Positions 1-5,676 are shown, counted from the stretch's first letter. The stretch: 5,676 nucleotides of DNA from Burkholderiaceae bacterium (GCA_947373615.1 CANBYN010000133.1:1-5676); one strand, 5' to 3'. The notes: generated from the letters alone by a model not told the origin. A program made the numbers and translations.

Positions 1-435
1 TTGCTGGAAGTAGGTAAACTGAGTCACTTCCATGCCGTTTAACCAAACTTCCCAGCCCAAACCCCACGCTCCAAGAGTCGGATTTTCCCAGTCATCCTCA
101 ACAAAGCGAACATCGTTTTCTTTAAGGTCTAAACCTAGGGCCGCAAGAGAGCCAAGATAGAGTTCTAGGATGTTATCTGGAGCTGGCTTGAGAACAACCT
201 GGTACTGATAGTAGTGTTGTAATCGATTTGGATTTTCGCCATAACGACCGTCTTTAGGTCTGCGGGATGGTTGAACATAGGCAGCCTTCCAAGGCTCAGG
301 GCCGATAGCTCGTAAGAAAGTGGCGGTGTGAGAAGTTCCTGCACCCACTTCGAGGTCGATGGGTTGCAATAGGGCGCAACCTTGTTGATCCCAATATTCC
401 TGAAGTTTTAGAATGATTTGCTGAAAAGTAAGCAT
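1..435 (-). CDS. glyQ: Glycyl-tRNA synthetase alpha subunit (5' part; gene runs off the left edge)
   Basis: The minus-strand frame is open from ATG at 435-433 to the window edge, giving 145 codons of a protein usually about 300 residues long, so roughly the N-terminal half is present. GlyQ is the catalytic alpha chain of the heterotetrameric alpha2beta2 class II glycyl-tRNA synthetase, which charges tRNA-Gly in the cytoplasm with its partner GlyS. The translation is near-diagnostic: it opens MLTFQQIILKLQEYW, then carries EVGAGTSH (about residues 29-36), AAYVQPSRRPKDGRYGENPN (51-70), RLQHYYQYQVVLKP, and ENPTLGAWGLGWEVW near 116-130. All are highly conserved GlyQ blocks. The start is supported by an AGG six bases upstream (minus-strand TAGGTTAATC before ATG). 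The gene follows lnt by 59 nt, the usual Burkholderiales arrangement; glyS would be expected further left, outside the window. No frameshift is seen in the visible part. The family call is very secure. Confidence 0.97.
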   Translation of the reverse strand, partial: MLTFQQIILKLQEYWDQQGCALLQPIDLEVGAGTSHTATFLRAIGPEPWKAAYVQPSRRPKDGRYGENPNRLQHYYQYQVVLKPAPDNILELYLGSLAALGLDLKENDVRFVEDDWENPTLGAWGLGWEVWLNGMEVTQFTYFQQ

Positions 436-494
436 GATTAACCTAGCTAAGCCTTTGATTTTACATGGCTAGGGCCGGCCGGAGCTAAAAATCA
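436..494 (-). promoter_or_regulatory. lnt-glyQ spacer with inverted repeat over the glyQ ribosome binding site
   Basis: This 59-nt spacer between the lnt stop and the glyQ start contains a perfect 6-bp inverted repeat, CCTAGC (442-447) and GCTAGG (468-473), separated by 20 nt. On the transcribed strand the downstream arm contains the AGG that serves glyQ as Shine-Dalgarno, so the stem would cover it. A second, mutually exclusive pairing (447-453 with 467-472, one bulged base) is also possible. Beside it lies a GC-rich palindromic patch, GGCCGGCCGG (473-482). No U-tract follows a stable hairpin, so this does not look like an intrinsic terminator. A TAAAAT (463-458, minus strand) could be a -10 element, but I see no good -35. 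Regulatory meaning is inference; the repeat itself is directly visible. Confidence 0.3.
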
Positions 495-2015
495 CTAAAA
501 ACGTCTATAGCGAATGAATCCCCAGATCAGTAGGAGGCAAGAAATACTCAAAATGGGGAAATTTCCCCAGATGACATAGGGCGTTTTTCCAGAGTAGGCC
601 TGTACTTGAGCTTTGAGAGTGCCCTGAGTAAATTCTGCGAGGCTTGCTTGTACTTGGCCGTCAGGGCCAAGTACGGCAGTAATCCCAGTATTGGTAGCAC
701 GTAAGGCGGGAAGCCCAGTTTCCAGTGATCGCAGTTGCGATAGTCGCAGTTGCTGAGTGGATGCCTGGGATCTTCCGAACCAAGCAAGGTTGGTCATATT
801 CACCAGTAGATTGACTGGTTTTTCACTCTGCTGGATGCGGGAGGCTAATTCACCACCAAAGACATCTTCGTAGCATATGGTAATGGCTGCATAAATATTA
901 GGTTGATCTTTGCGAATGATCTTGAACGGAAGCTGATCAAAGCCTCCGCTAGCAAAGTTGCTCATCGGCACATTAAATGCTTGCACAAACCAATGGAATC
1001 CCGGGGGGATAAATTCACCGAAGGGAACTAAATGGGATTTATCGTATTGGTATGGGATCGAATTGGGTGATAGACCAGTAGCTCGATTTGAGTACTGCGT
1101 TCCTGTACTGCTTGGCACTTCACCAATTAAGCCGAGTAAGAGGTTGCTAGCGCTCGCATTTGAAAAATTTTGTAAAAAAGTTAGCAAGCCCATTGGCAAA
1201 TTATTTTGTGGCCAAGGAAATGCAGTTTCAGGAATAATGATGAGATTAGCCGCTTCCTTTGTGATCTCGGTAGCATAAAAATCTATTTGCTGGTTAATAG
1301 CTTGAGGATTGAACTTTAAGTTTTGCTCAAAATTTCCCTGGATTAATCGAACTGTAATAGGCTCACCAAAGGGCTTGGTGAAGGTGATCAGACTAGCGAG
1401 CTGCATAAGAATAATCACCCCGAGAATGCAAGCGAGGCTAGAAGCTTTATGATGGCGCAATTGGTAAATTTCCCAAGAAACCCACACCACAAGGAAAGTG
1501 CAGGCGAGCCCACCGAGAAAGGGAGCAGCTGGCGCAAATGGTCCATTAAATTGGGATTCTGCAAAACCCATCCATGGAAATCCAGTAAAGATATATCCAC
1601 GCAGGAGTTCCATTACAACCCAACTGGCTGCTATGAGAACTCCTGTTAGGCGACCTTTTAGAAATACAGAAATCGCAAGAATGGCAAAAGAAAAATAAAG
1701 AGAAACGTAGGCTGCAAGCAAGAAAACAGCAATGCAAGAAAAGATTGAATGAATACCGCCTACATCATGTAGGCTGATGTAAAGCCACCATAATCCGACG
1801 ACAAAATAACCTACCCCAAACGCCATCCCGAAAGGAAAAATTTTTTTTAAGTCAAGGGAGCTATACAGATCAAGTTTCCACCACACAAGACTCAGCACTG
1901 GAATTTGAATCCAGCCGCCGTAAGGGAGTTCTGCTGCGCCAGCCAATAACCCTCCTAGCGTAAAAAGCACCAAGGCGTTGATACTGTTTTGCTTAATAGA
2001 ATGCCGATTAACCAA
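495..2015 (-). CDS. lnt: Apolipoprotein N-acyltransferase
   Basis: Lnt works in the inner membrane and transfers an acyl chain from a phospholipid to the N-terminal cysteine of apolipoproteins, the last step of lipoprotein maturation before Lol sorting. The 506 residues match the usual family length. The N-terminal half (about 12-211) holds roughly seven hydrophobic segments, including the family-typical LLRGYIFTGFPWMGFAESQ (137-155). A periplasmic nitrilase-like domain follows (about 220-470), then a final membrane helix (479-501). The catalytic triad is visible: Glu263 in IPETAFPWP, Lys326 in YDKSHLVPFGEF, and Cys381 in ITICYEDVFGGE, equivalent to E. coli E267, K335 and C387; Glu334 in PFGEF is also kept. 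The start is TTG at 2015-2013, because the frame is closed by TGA at 2030-2028 and no ATG or GTG lies between; a weak TGAG sits about 8 nt upstream. It begins 8 nt after corC, suggesting co-translation. A run of eight A bases falls at codons 56-59. Confidence 0.97.
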   Translation of the reverse strand: MVNRHSIKQNSINALVLFTLGGLLAGAAELPYGGWIQIPVLSLVWWKLDLYSSLDLKKIFPFGMAFGVGYFVVGLWWLYISLHDVGGIHSIFSCIAVFLLAAYVSLYFSFAILAISVFLKGRLTGVLIAASWVVMELLRGYIFTGFPWMGFAESQFNGPFAPAAPFLGGLACTFLVVWVSWEIYQLRHHKASSLACILGVIILMQLASLITFTKPFGEPITVRLIQGNFEQNLKFNPQAINQQIDFYATEITKEAANLIIIPETAFPWPQNNLPMGLLTFLQNFSNASASNLLLGLIGEVPSSTGTQYSNRATGLSPNSIPYQYDKSHLVPFGEFIPPGFHWFVQAFNVPMSNFASGGFDQLPFKIIRKDQPNIYAAITICYEDVFGGELASRIQQSEKPVNLLVNMTNLAWFGRSQASTQQLRLSQLRSLETGLPALRATNTGITAVLGPDGQVQASLAEFTQGTLKAQVQAYSGKTPYVIWGNFPILSISCLLLIWGFIRYRRF

Positions 2016-2023
2016 GCTAGTAC

Positions 2024-2863
2024 TCAGTCAGATTTTTTAGGGATTTGACGTGCTAACAAAATATGAATCTGCCTTGGATCGGCTCGCTGCACTTCAAATT
2101 TGATGCCATCGATTTCAATAAGCTCACCTGTTTTAGGCACTCGACCCAAATGCTGAATGACTAGGCCAGCGACTGTTTCTATTCCTTCTAATTCTAAGTT
2201 GGTGCCAAGTGATTCATTAAATTGCTCCAATTCAGTAATGCCTTTTACGCGGATGTCACCATTATCTAAAGCAATCAAGTTATCGGCCTCTTCATCGATA
2301 TCGTGTTCATCTTGAATATCACCAACGATTTGTTCAAGCACATCTTCGATGGTGATAATGCCTGCTACACCACCGTATTCATCGACCACAATTGCTAAGT
2401 GATTACGGTTCTCTTTAAAGTCTCGTAATAGAACACTTAAACGTTTTGATTCTGGAATAAATACTGCTGGTCTCAACCAGTCGCGAACTTGAAAGTCTTT
2501 TTCTGTGGAGTGACGCAATAAGTCTTTTGCCAATAAGATGCCAATGACATTATCGCGAGTGCCTTCAAATACTGGAAAACGAGAATGTGCTGCTTCAACT
2601 ACATTTTTAATGATGTCAGAGAGAGAGGTATTAATATCTATCCAATCGATTTGAGCGCGTGGCACCAAAATAGCTCGCGCACATAATTGTTCGACCTGAA
2701 ACACGCCCTCAATCATGGAGAGTGCATCAGCGTCAATCAAGCCTTCGACTTGTGCTTCACGCAGGGTGTCGATGAGTTCTTGGCGGCGTTCGCTTGCGCT
2801 GATGGGCTGAGGGGCTAAAAAATTAGCCAGGCGATCTAGAAGAGATTTGTTAGAGTCGGACAT
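2024..2863 (-). CDS. corC: CorC/YbeX-type CBS-domain protein (hemolysin-C-like transporter-associated domain)
   Basis: This 279-residue soluble protein has the short CorC/YbeX layout with no N-terminal DUF21 membrane domain. A charged N-terminal helical region (1-60) includes SASERRQELIDTLREA. It is followed by two CBS domains (about 65-118 and 130-186) and a C-terminal CorC_HlyC transporter-associated domain (about 195-275). The strongest signature is VVDEYGGVAGIITIEDVLEQ (159-178), followed by IVGDIQDEHD. Family members were named for magnesium/cobalt efflux with CorA, and later work on E. coli YbeX points to ribosome and rRNA metabolism; the precise role is unsettled, so treat 'ion efflux' cautiously. 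ATG at 2863 is the start. The 33-nt gap after ybeY has only a poor ribosome binding site (GCAAG directly before ATG), and I see no convincing promoter in it. The stop is followed 8 nt later by the lnt start. Family identity is strong; biochemical function is less so. Confidence 0.95.
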   Translation of the reverse strand: MSDSNKSLLDRLANFLAPQPISASERRQELIDTLREAQVEGLIDADALSMIEGVFQVEQLCARAILVPRAQIDWIDINTSLSDIIKNVVEAAHSRFPVFEGTRDNVIGILLAKDLLRHSTEKDFQVRDWLRPAVFIPESKRLSVLLRDFKENRNHLAIVVDEYGGVAGIITIEDVLEQIVGDIQDEHDIDEEADNLIALDNGDIRVKGITELEQFNESLGTNLELEGIETVAGLVIQHLGRVPKTGELIEIDGIKFEVQRADPRQIHILLARQIPKKSD

Positions 2864-2896
2864 CTTGCAAGAATAGCGTAGAAATATGTCGAATCA

Positions 2897-3361
2897 TTAG
2901 TAGGGGTTGGTAATACCCAGATTTTGAAGTATTTGAACTTCTAGAGCTTCCATCTTTTTGGCATCTTTATCGACTTCATGATTCAAGCCCTGCGCATGGA
3001 GGCAGCCATGCACTATTAAGTGAGCTAAATGGGCCTTAAATGACTTATTTTGCGCTCTTACTTCTTTTTGTATTACTGGTAAGCAAAAAATGATGTCAGC
3101 TACTAAAGCATGCTTAGTGAGCTCATAGGGAAATGTTAAAACATTGGTCGCATAATCTTTCTTGCGAAAATTAAAATTTAATTTCTTGCCCTCTGCGTCA
3201 TTTACAAAGCGTAGGGTTAGAAGTCCGCCCCGATTAGTTGCTGTTCTAACCCATTTTTTAATCAAGGCTGTAGAAGCTACGTCGCTTAATATGGCTTCAA
3301 TCGCTGGACTTGCGTATTGAATATCAATTATTAGCTTGGGTGTGGTGGATTTAATTGACAT
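2897..3361 (-). CDS. ybeY: Endoribonuclease YbeY (rRNA maturation factor)
   Basis: YbeY is a small zinc-dependent endoribonuclease that takes part in 16S rRNA 3'-end maturation and ribosome quality control. The product has 154 residues, a normal length. The core substrate-groove motif is present as LRFVNDAEGKKLNFNFRKKD (about 50-69) followed by YATNVLTFPY, and the VADIIF strand is at 88-93. The zinc signature is HGCLHAQGLNHE, with candidate ligands His118, His122 and His128 in the expected H-x3-H-x5-H spacing. The usual Tyr-Asp just before the last histidine is Leu-Asn here. The start is ATG at 3361-3359: an in-frame TGA at 3370-3368 leaves no earlier choice. The start overlaps the 3' end of miaB by 11 nt, and no Shine-Dalgarno sits at normal distance, so translation is probably coupled to miaB. 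phoH, which usually separates the two genes, is missing. Identity is secure. Confidence 0.96.
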   Translation of the reverse strand: MSIKSTTPKLIIDIQYASPAIEAILSDVASTALIKKWVRTATNRGGLLTLRFVNDAEGKKLNFNFRKKDYATNVLTFPYELTKHALVADIIFCLPVIQKEVRAQNKSFKAHLAHLIVHGCLHAQGLNHEVDKDAKKMEALEVQILQNLGITNPY

Positions 3362-3386
3362 GTGATGTCATGAGATCACCCCTTAA
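3351..3386 (-). promoter_or_regulatory. Strong Shine-Dalgarno-like site and miaB/ybeY translational-coupling overlap
   Basis: On the minus strand, 3386-3374 reads TTAAGGGGTGATC, which matches the sequence complementary to the conserved 16S rRNA 3' end (TAAGGAGGTGATC) apart from one missing base. The nearest ATG at a normal distance (7 nt after GGGG) is at 3371-3369. It is in the miaB frame and would give only MTSHVN before TAA at 3353-3351. The ybeY ATG (3361-3359) lies 17 nt after GGGG, longer than usual, and inside that short tail. The pattern suits ribosome loading or re-initiation that carries translation into ybeY. The bases also encode the LRGDL segment near the MiaB C-terminus, a conserved position, so the match may be a coding coincidence. 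Confidence 0.4.
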
Positions 3387-4697
3387 GGTGAAGTTGAGGA
3401 CTTCGCTTATTCGGATATCGACTAATTGGCCGATAAGAGGTTCAATATTTTGACTTGGTGCTTTGAAATGAATCACGCGATTATTTTCAGCGCGGCCCTG
3501 AAGATTAACTCCGTCTTTAGCAAGCCCTTCAACCAATACTCTTTCGGTATTGCCCAACATTTTTTGGCTGATCTGGTTAGCTTGAGACTCAACGACAGAT
3601 AACAGCTTTTGTAAGCGTTTGAGCTTGACTTCATAAGGAGTGTCATCGCTTAAGTTAGCTGCAGGTGTACCGGGTCTAGGGCTAAAGATAAAGCAAAAAC
3701 TATTATCAAACTCTAGATCCTTTACCATCTTCAGAAGTTTTTCAAAGTCAGCCTCAGTCTCGCCCGGAAATCCAACAATGAAATCACTCGATAAGGTAAG
3801 GTTGGGTCGAACGGCTCGCATTTTGCGAATAATGCTCTTAAACTCGAGCGCTGTATACCCACGTTTCATAGCCGACAACATGGTATCGGATCCATGTTGC
3901 ACGGGCAGATGGAGGTGACTCACCAGTTTTGGTACCTTAGCGTAGACGTCAATTAGGCGCTGGGTAAATTCTTTTGGATGGCTGGTGGTAAATCGAATGC
4001 GTTCAACACCAGGAATTTCTGCAAGATATTCAATTAGTAGAGCAAAGTCAGCAATTTCTTTGGCATCACCCATTCTGCCAAGGTACGCATTTACATTTTG
4101 ACCTAACAGAACAATTTCTTTAACGCCTTTGCTTGCTAGACCAGCTACTTCAGTGAGCACATCATCAAAGGGGCGCGATACTTCTTCACCACGTGTATAA
4201 GGCACTACACAGTAACTACAGTATTTTGAACACCCTTCCATAATAGATACATAAGCAGAGCCGCGTGTCTGGCGTGAAGCGGGAAGGTGATCAAACTTTT
4301 CAATTTCTGGAAAAGAAATGTCGACTTGTGAGATTCCGGTCTTGCGTTTTTGCGCAATGAGGTCAGACAAACGATGCAATGTTTGAGGACCAAATACGAC
4401 ATCAACATACGGCGCTCGACTAATAATTTGTTGGCCCTCTTGGCTGGCCACACATCCACCCACACCTATTAATAAATTGGGTTTGGTTTTCTTAAGCTCA
4501 CGAAGACGCCCCAAATCAGAAAAGACTTTATCTTCAGCTTTTTCACGAATAGAGCAGGTATTGAGAAGCACTACATCGGCATCTTCGGGTGAATCAGTCA
4601 ATACCATGCCTTCATCAGCATGGAGAAGGTCGGCCATCTTGCCCGAGTCATACTCGTTCATTTGACAGCCAAAGGTTTTGATATAGAGCTTTTGCAT
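3351..4697 (-). CDS. miaB: tRNA-2-methylthio-N6-dimethylallyladenosine synthase (radical SAM methylthiotransferase)
   Basis: MiaB adds a methylthio group to C2 of i6A at position 37 of tRNAs that read UNN codons, making ms2i6A, using S-adenosylmethionine and two 4Fe-4S clusters. The 448 residues form a complete three-domain protein. The N-terminal UPF0004 domain (about 1-120) has cluster cysteines Cys11 (TFGCQMNEYDS), Cys48 (LLNTCSIREKAE) and Cys82 (GVGGCVASQEG). The radical SAM domain (about 146-330) has the C-x3-C-x2-C motif at Cys156, Cys160 and Cys163 (EGCSKYCSYCVVPYTRG), then HLHLPVQHGSD and SSDFIVGFPGETE. A C-terminal TRAM domain covers about 378-443. NEYDSGKM and SIREKAEDKVFSDLGRL favour MiaB over the RimO and MtaB relatives. 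ATG at 4697 is supported by GAGAA about 7 nt upstream. It is probably the first gene of the transcript covering ybeY, corC and lnt. The 3' end overlaps ybeY by 11 nt. Confidence 0.98.
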   Translation of the reverse strand: MQKLYIKTFGCQMNEYDSGKMADLLHADEGMVLTDSPEDADVVLLNTCSIREKAEDKVFSDLGRLRELKKTKPNLLIGVGGCVASQEGQQIISRAPYVDVVFGPQTLHRLSDLIAQKRKTGISQVDISFPEIEKFDHLPASRQTRGSAYVSIMEGCSKYCSYCVVPYTRGEEVSRPFDDVLTEVAGLASKGVKEIVLLGQNVNAYLGRMGDAKEIADFALLIEYLAEIPGVERIRFTTSHPKEFTQRLIDVYAKVPKLVSHLHLPVQHGSDTMLSAMKRGYTALEFKSIIRKMRAVRPNLTLSSDFIVGFPGETEADFEKLLKMVKDLEFDNSFCFIFSPRPGTPAANLSDDTPYEVKLKRLQKLLSVVESQANQISQKMLGNTERVLVEGLAKDGVNLQGRAENNRVIHFKAPSQNIEPLIGQLVDIRISEVLNFTLRGDLMTSHVN

Positions 4698-4776
4698 ATG
4701 CCGTTCTCAGGTTTATAGCTGGGGGCGAAACTCAGATTTTACTGCTTAAAACGCACTGGAGACTCATACGGCTTAC
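4698..4776 (-). promoter_or_regulatory. Spacer upstream of miaB with a weak promoter-like -10
   Basis: This 79-nt gap separates the antiporter-like gene from miaB and is the longest non-coding stretch in the window, making it the likeliest place for the cluster's promoter. On the minus strand a TATAAA (4717-4712) resembles a sigma-70 -10 box and would start a transcript about 8 nt before the miaB ATG. The hexamer at 16-18 nt upstream (AAAATC region) does not resemble TTGACA, so the call is weak. GAGAA at about -11 to -7 relative to ATG is the probable miaB ribosome binding site. I see no stable hairpin with a U-tract that would terminate the upstream gene, so read-through remains possible. 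Confidence 0.3.
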
Positions 4777-5676
4777 TTACAAGAACCGATAAGCCGCAAT
4801 TGCTATTAAGGTAGGAGGTATTGCTGCAATTAGTAGATAGAGTGCAGAAACCGCACCTCCAGGAAAGTGCTGTCTTAAGATAGCAATGCCTGCGGGATTC
4901 GGTGCATTGGCAATCACAGTGAGTCCACCGCCAGCAACCGCACCACCAACTAGCGCCAGTTTAAATTCTGGAGACGTGCCAGTGACCAATGATCCTAGGT
5001 ATGTAAGGGCCGCATTATCAGTAAGGGCGGTGAGTGCAAGGCTTCCATAAAAGACTGCTGAAGGACTCATGATTTGAAGGGTGGGCTGCAACCACCATCC
5101 TTGTAAGGCGCCTAAAACTACTAACCCACCTAGGAAGAATCCCACCAATAAGGCCTCTTTCAAAATGAGGGGGCTTTGGTGTTTTGGGTATGCGGTAGTG
5201 AAGCCAATAAAAAACAAGAGTATCCACATGAAAATAATCGGATCATGTGCAAATACAACAACCCCAAATAAAAATAATAAATGCATTAGTACTACAGGAA
5301 CTGGAATTTTTGATTCTTGTCTATCAATAGTAGGCTCAACTAGTTGACGGTGAAAAAGTAGCGTAGATCCAAGGGCATTAATGAAAATAGCAATGCAAGA
5401 TTCAAGTCCAAAATTCGCAAACATAAATGCTGAGCTCCAGTTCCAGGTTGCAGCAACCATGAGGACTGGAGGGGCAGCAAAATTAGTAAGTGTGCCTCCA
5501 ATAGAAATATTAACGAAGAGTACTCCAAGGGTGCCAAATAGCAATGCTTTTGAGCAATGATGACGGTAGACTAGATCGCGCAATAAAAATGCCGCCAAGG
5601 TCATGGCGGCAGGCTCGGTAATTAAAGAACCCAAGAGCGGTGTTATCGCGAGGGTTAAAAAATATAGAGCCGGCGC
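4777..5676 (-). CDS. Putative Na+/H+ antiporter-like integral membrane protein (C-terminal part; start lies beyond the right edge)
   Basis: The frame is open from the right edge to TAA at 4779-4777, giving 299 residues without an N-terminus. A TTG at 5634 could be mistaken for the start, but the 14 codons before it (APALYFLTLAITPL) are open and hydrophobic, so the gene very likely continues outside. The protein is polytopic, with about eight or nine hydrophobic segments. Numbered from the visible edge, notable motifs are GSLITEPAAMTLAAFLLRD (16-34), SIGGTLTNFAAPP (58-70), LTALTDNAALTYLGSL (215-230) and GGLTVIANAPNPAG (250-263). The ITEPAA, TxTN and TDNAA elements recall NhaD/ion-transporter superfamily carriers. 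The overall look matches, from memory, the family called putative Na+/H+ antiporter (Pfam Na_H_antiport_3). Substrate and ion specificity cannot be read from sequence. It ends 79 nt before miaB on the same strand; a functional link is not evident. Confidence 0.75.
   Translation of the reverse strand, partial: APALYFLTLAITPLLGSLITEPAAMTLAAFLLRDLVYRHHCSKALLFGTLGVLFVNISIGGTLTNFAAPPVLMVAATWNWSSAFMFANFGLESCIAIFINALGSTLLFHRQLVEPTIDRQESKIPVPVVLMHLLFLFGVVVFAHDPIIFMWILLFFIGFTTAYPKHQSPLILKEALLVGFFLGGLVVLGALQGWWLQPTLQIMSPSAVFYGSLALTALTDNAALTYLGSLVTGTSPEFKLALVGGAVAGGGLTVIANAPNPAGIAILRQHFPGGAVSALYLLIAAIPPTLIAIAAYRFL

Noticed and set aside
458..463. TAAAAT (minus strand) as a -10 box for a separate glyQ promoter
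   Set aside because: No -35 resemblance at 16-18 nt upstream, which is GC-rich spacer, and the TG before it is one base too close for an extended -10. Left as a possibility only in the spacer entry.
473..482. GC-rich palindrome GGCCGGCCGG between lnt and glyQ, considered as a terminator or binding site
   Set aside because: A self-complementary run with no loop cannot form a useful terminator hairpin, no U-tract follows, and a ten-base palindrome alone is too little to support a regulator site.
729..753. Direct repeat TCGCAGTTGC twice with a 15-nt period inside lnt
   Set aside because: It encodes the QLRLSQLRSLE helix of Lnt, which aligns without insertion to the E. coli segment ending RMRALE. 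It therefore reflects repeated codons in a conserved helix, not a recent duplication or mobile-element footprint.
958..1278. A 106-codon plus-strand open frame opposite lnt
   Set aside because: It lies wholly within the strongly supported lnt gene, its product has no recognisable domain or plausible composition, and no Shine-Dalgarno or promoter context was seen. It is an antisense shadow.
3640..3918. A 92-codon plus-strand open frame opposite miaB
   Set aside because: It is fully antisense to the conserved radical SAM and linker coding region of miaB; the serine- and arginine-rich product looks like reversed coding sequence.
4205..4465. An 86-codon minus-strand frame inside miaB
   Set aside because: It overlaps miaB in another frame on the same strand, across the first iron-sulfur domain and the radical SAM cysteines; no family resemblance or independent start signal.
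5081..5347. An 88-codon plus-strand frame opposite the antiporter-like gene
   Set aside because: It is rich in Lys, Asn and Thr as expected from reading antisense to hydrophobic membrane codons, and has no domain signature.
1..5676. A new defence, mobile or biosynthetic system
   Set aside because: All coding space is filled by conserved housekeeping genes and one carrier-like gene, all on one strand with short spacers. No integrase, transposase, toxin-antitoxin pair, direct-repeat array or abrupt composition change was seen.

Overview
This window is ordinary, densely packed bacterial chromosome. Every gene I can support lies on the minus strand. The best guess is a betaproteobacterium of the Burkholderiales, with Polynucleobacter or a close relative favoured. 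Three things point there. The gene order (transcribed right to left) is miaB, ybeY, corC, lnt, glyQ. The GlyQ N-terminus and the YbeY motifs (KDYATNVLTF, HGCLHAQG) have a Burkholderiales look. Base composition is moderate by eye, not the high GC of Burkholderia or Ralstonia. The genus is an inference from memory of family sequences, not from a search.

Layout in transcription order: (1) 5676-4777, the C-terminal ~299 residues of a polytopic membrane protein resembling the putative Na+/H+ antiporter family, with its start outside the window. (2) 4776-4698, a 79-nt gap with a weak promoter-like -10 and no clear terminator. (3) 4697-3351, miaB, tRNA methylthiotransferase. (4) 3361-2897, ybeY, rRNA-maturation endoribonuclease, overlapping miaB by 11 nt. 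(5) 2863-2024, corC/ybeX, a CBS-domain protein. (6) 2015-495, lnt, apolipoprotein N-acyltransferase, starting at TTG 8 nt after corC. (7) 494-436, a 59-nt spacer with an inverted repeat over the glyQ ribosome binding site. (8) 435-1, the first 145 codons of glyQ, glycyl-tRNA synthetase alpha subunit, running off the left edge.

The miaB-ybeY-corC-lnt block is a known conserved cluster joining translation quality (tRNA modification, 16S rRNA maturation) to envelope functions. Tight spacing suggests one transcript, perhaps extending into glyQ. The most notable departure is that phoH (ybeZ), which normally sits between miaB and ybeY, is absent: the two genes overlap directly, and both look intact. 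At that junction a Shine-Dalgarno-like stretch nearly complementary to the 16S 3' end is placed ideally for an internal ATG of miaB rather than for ybeY, suggesting translational coupling.

I found no tRNA, rRNA, CRISPR array, insertion sequence, prophage or defence gene, and no plus-strand gene. No gap exceeds 79 bases. I see no evidence for a previously undescribed multi-gene system; the findings are modest points about gene loss, translation signals and unusual residues.
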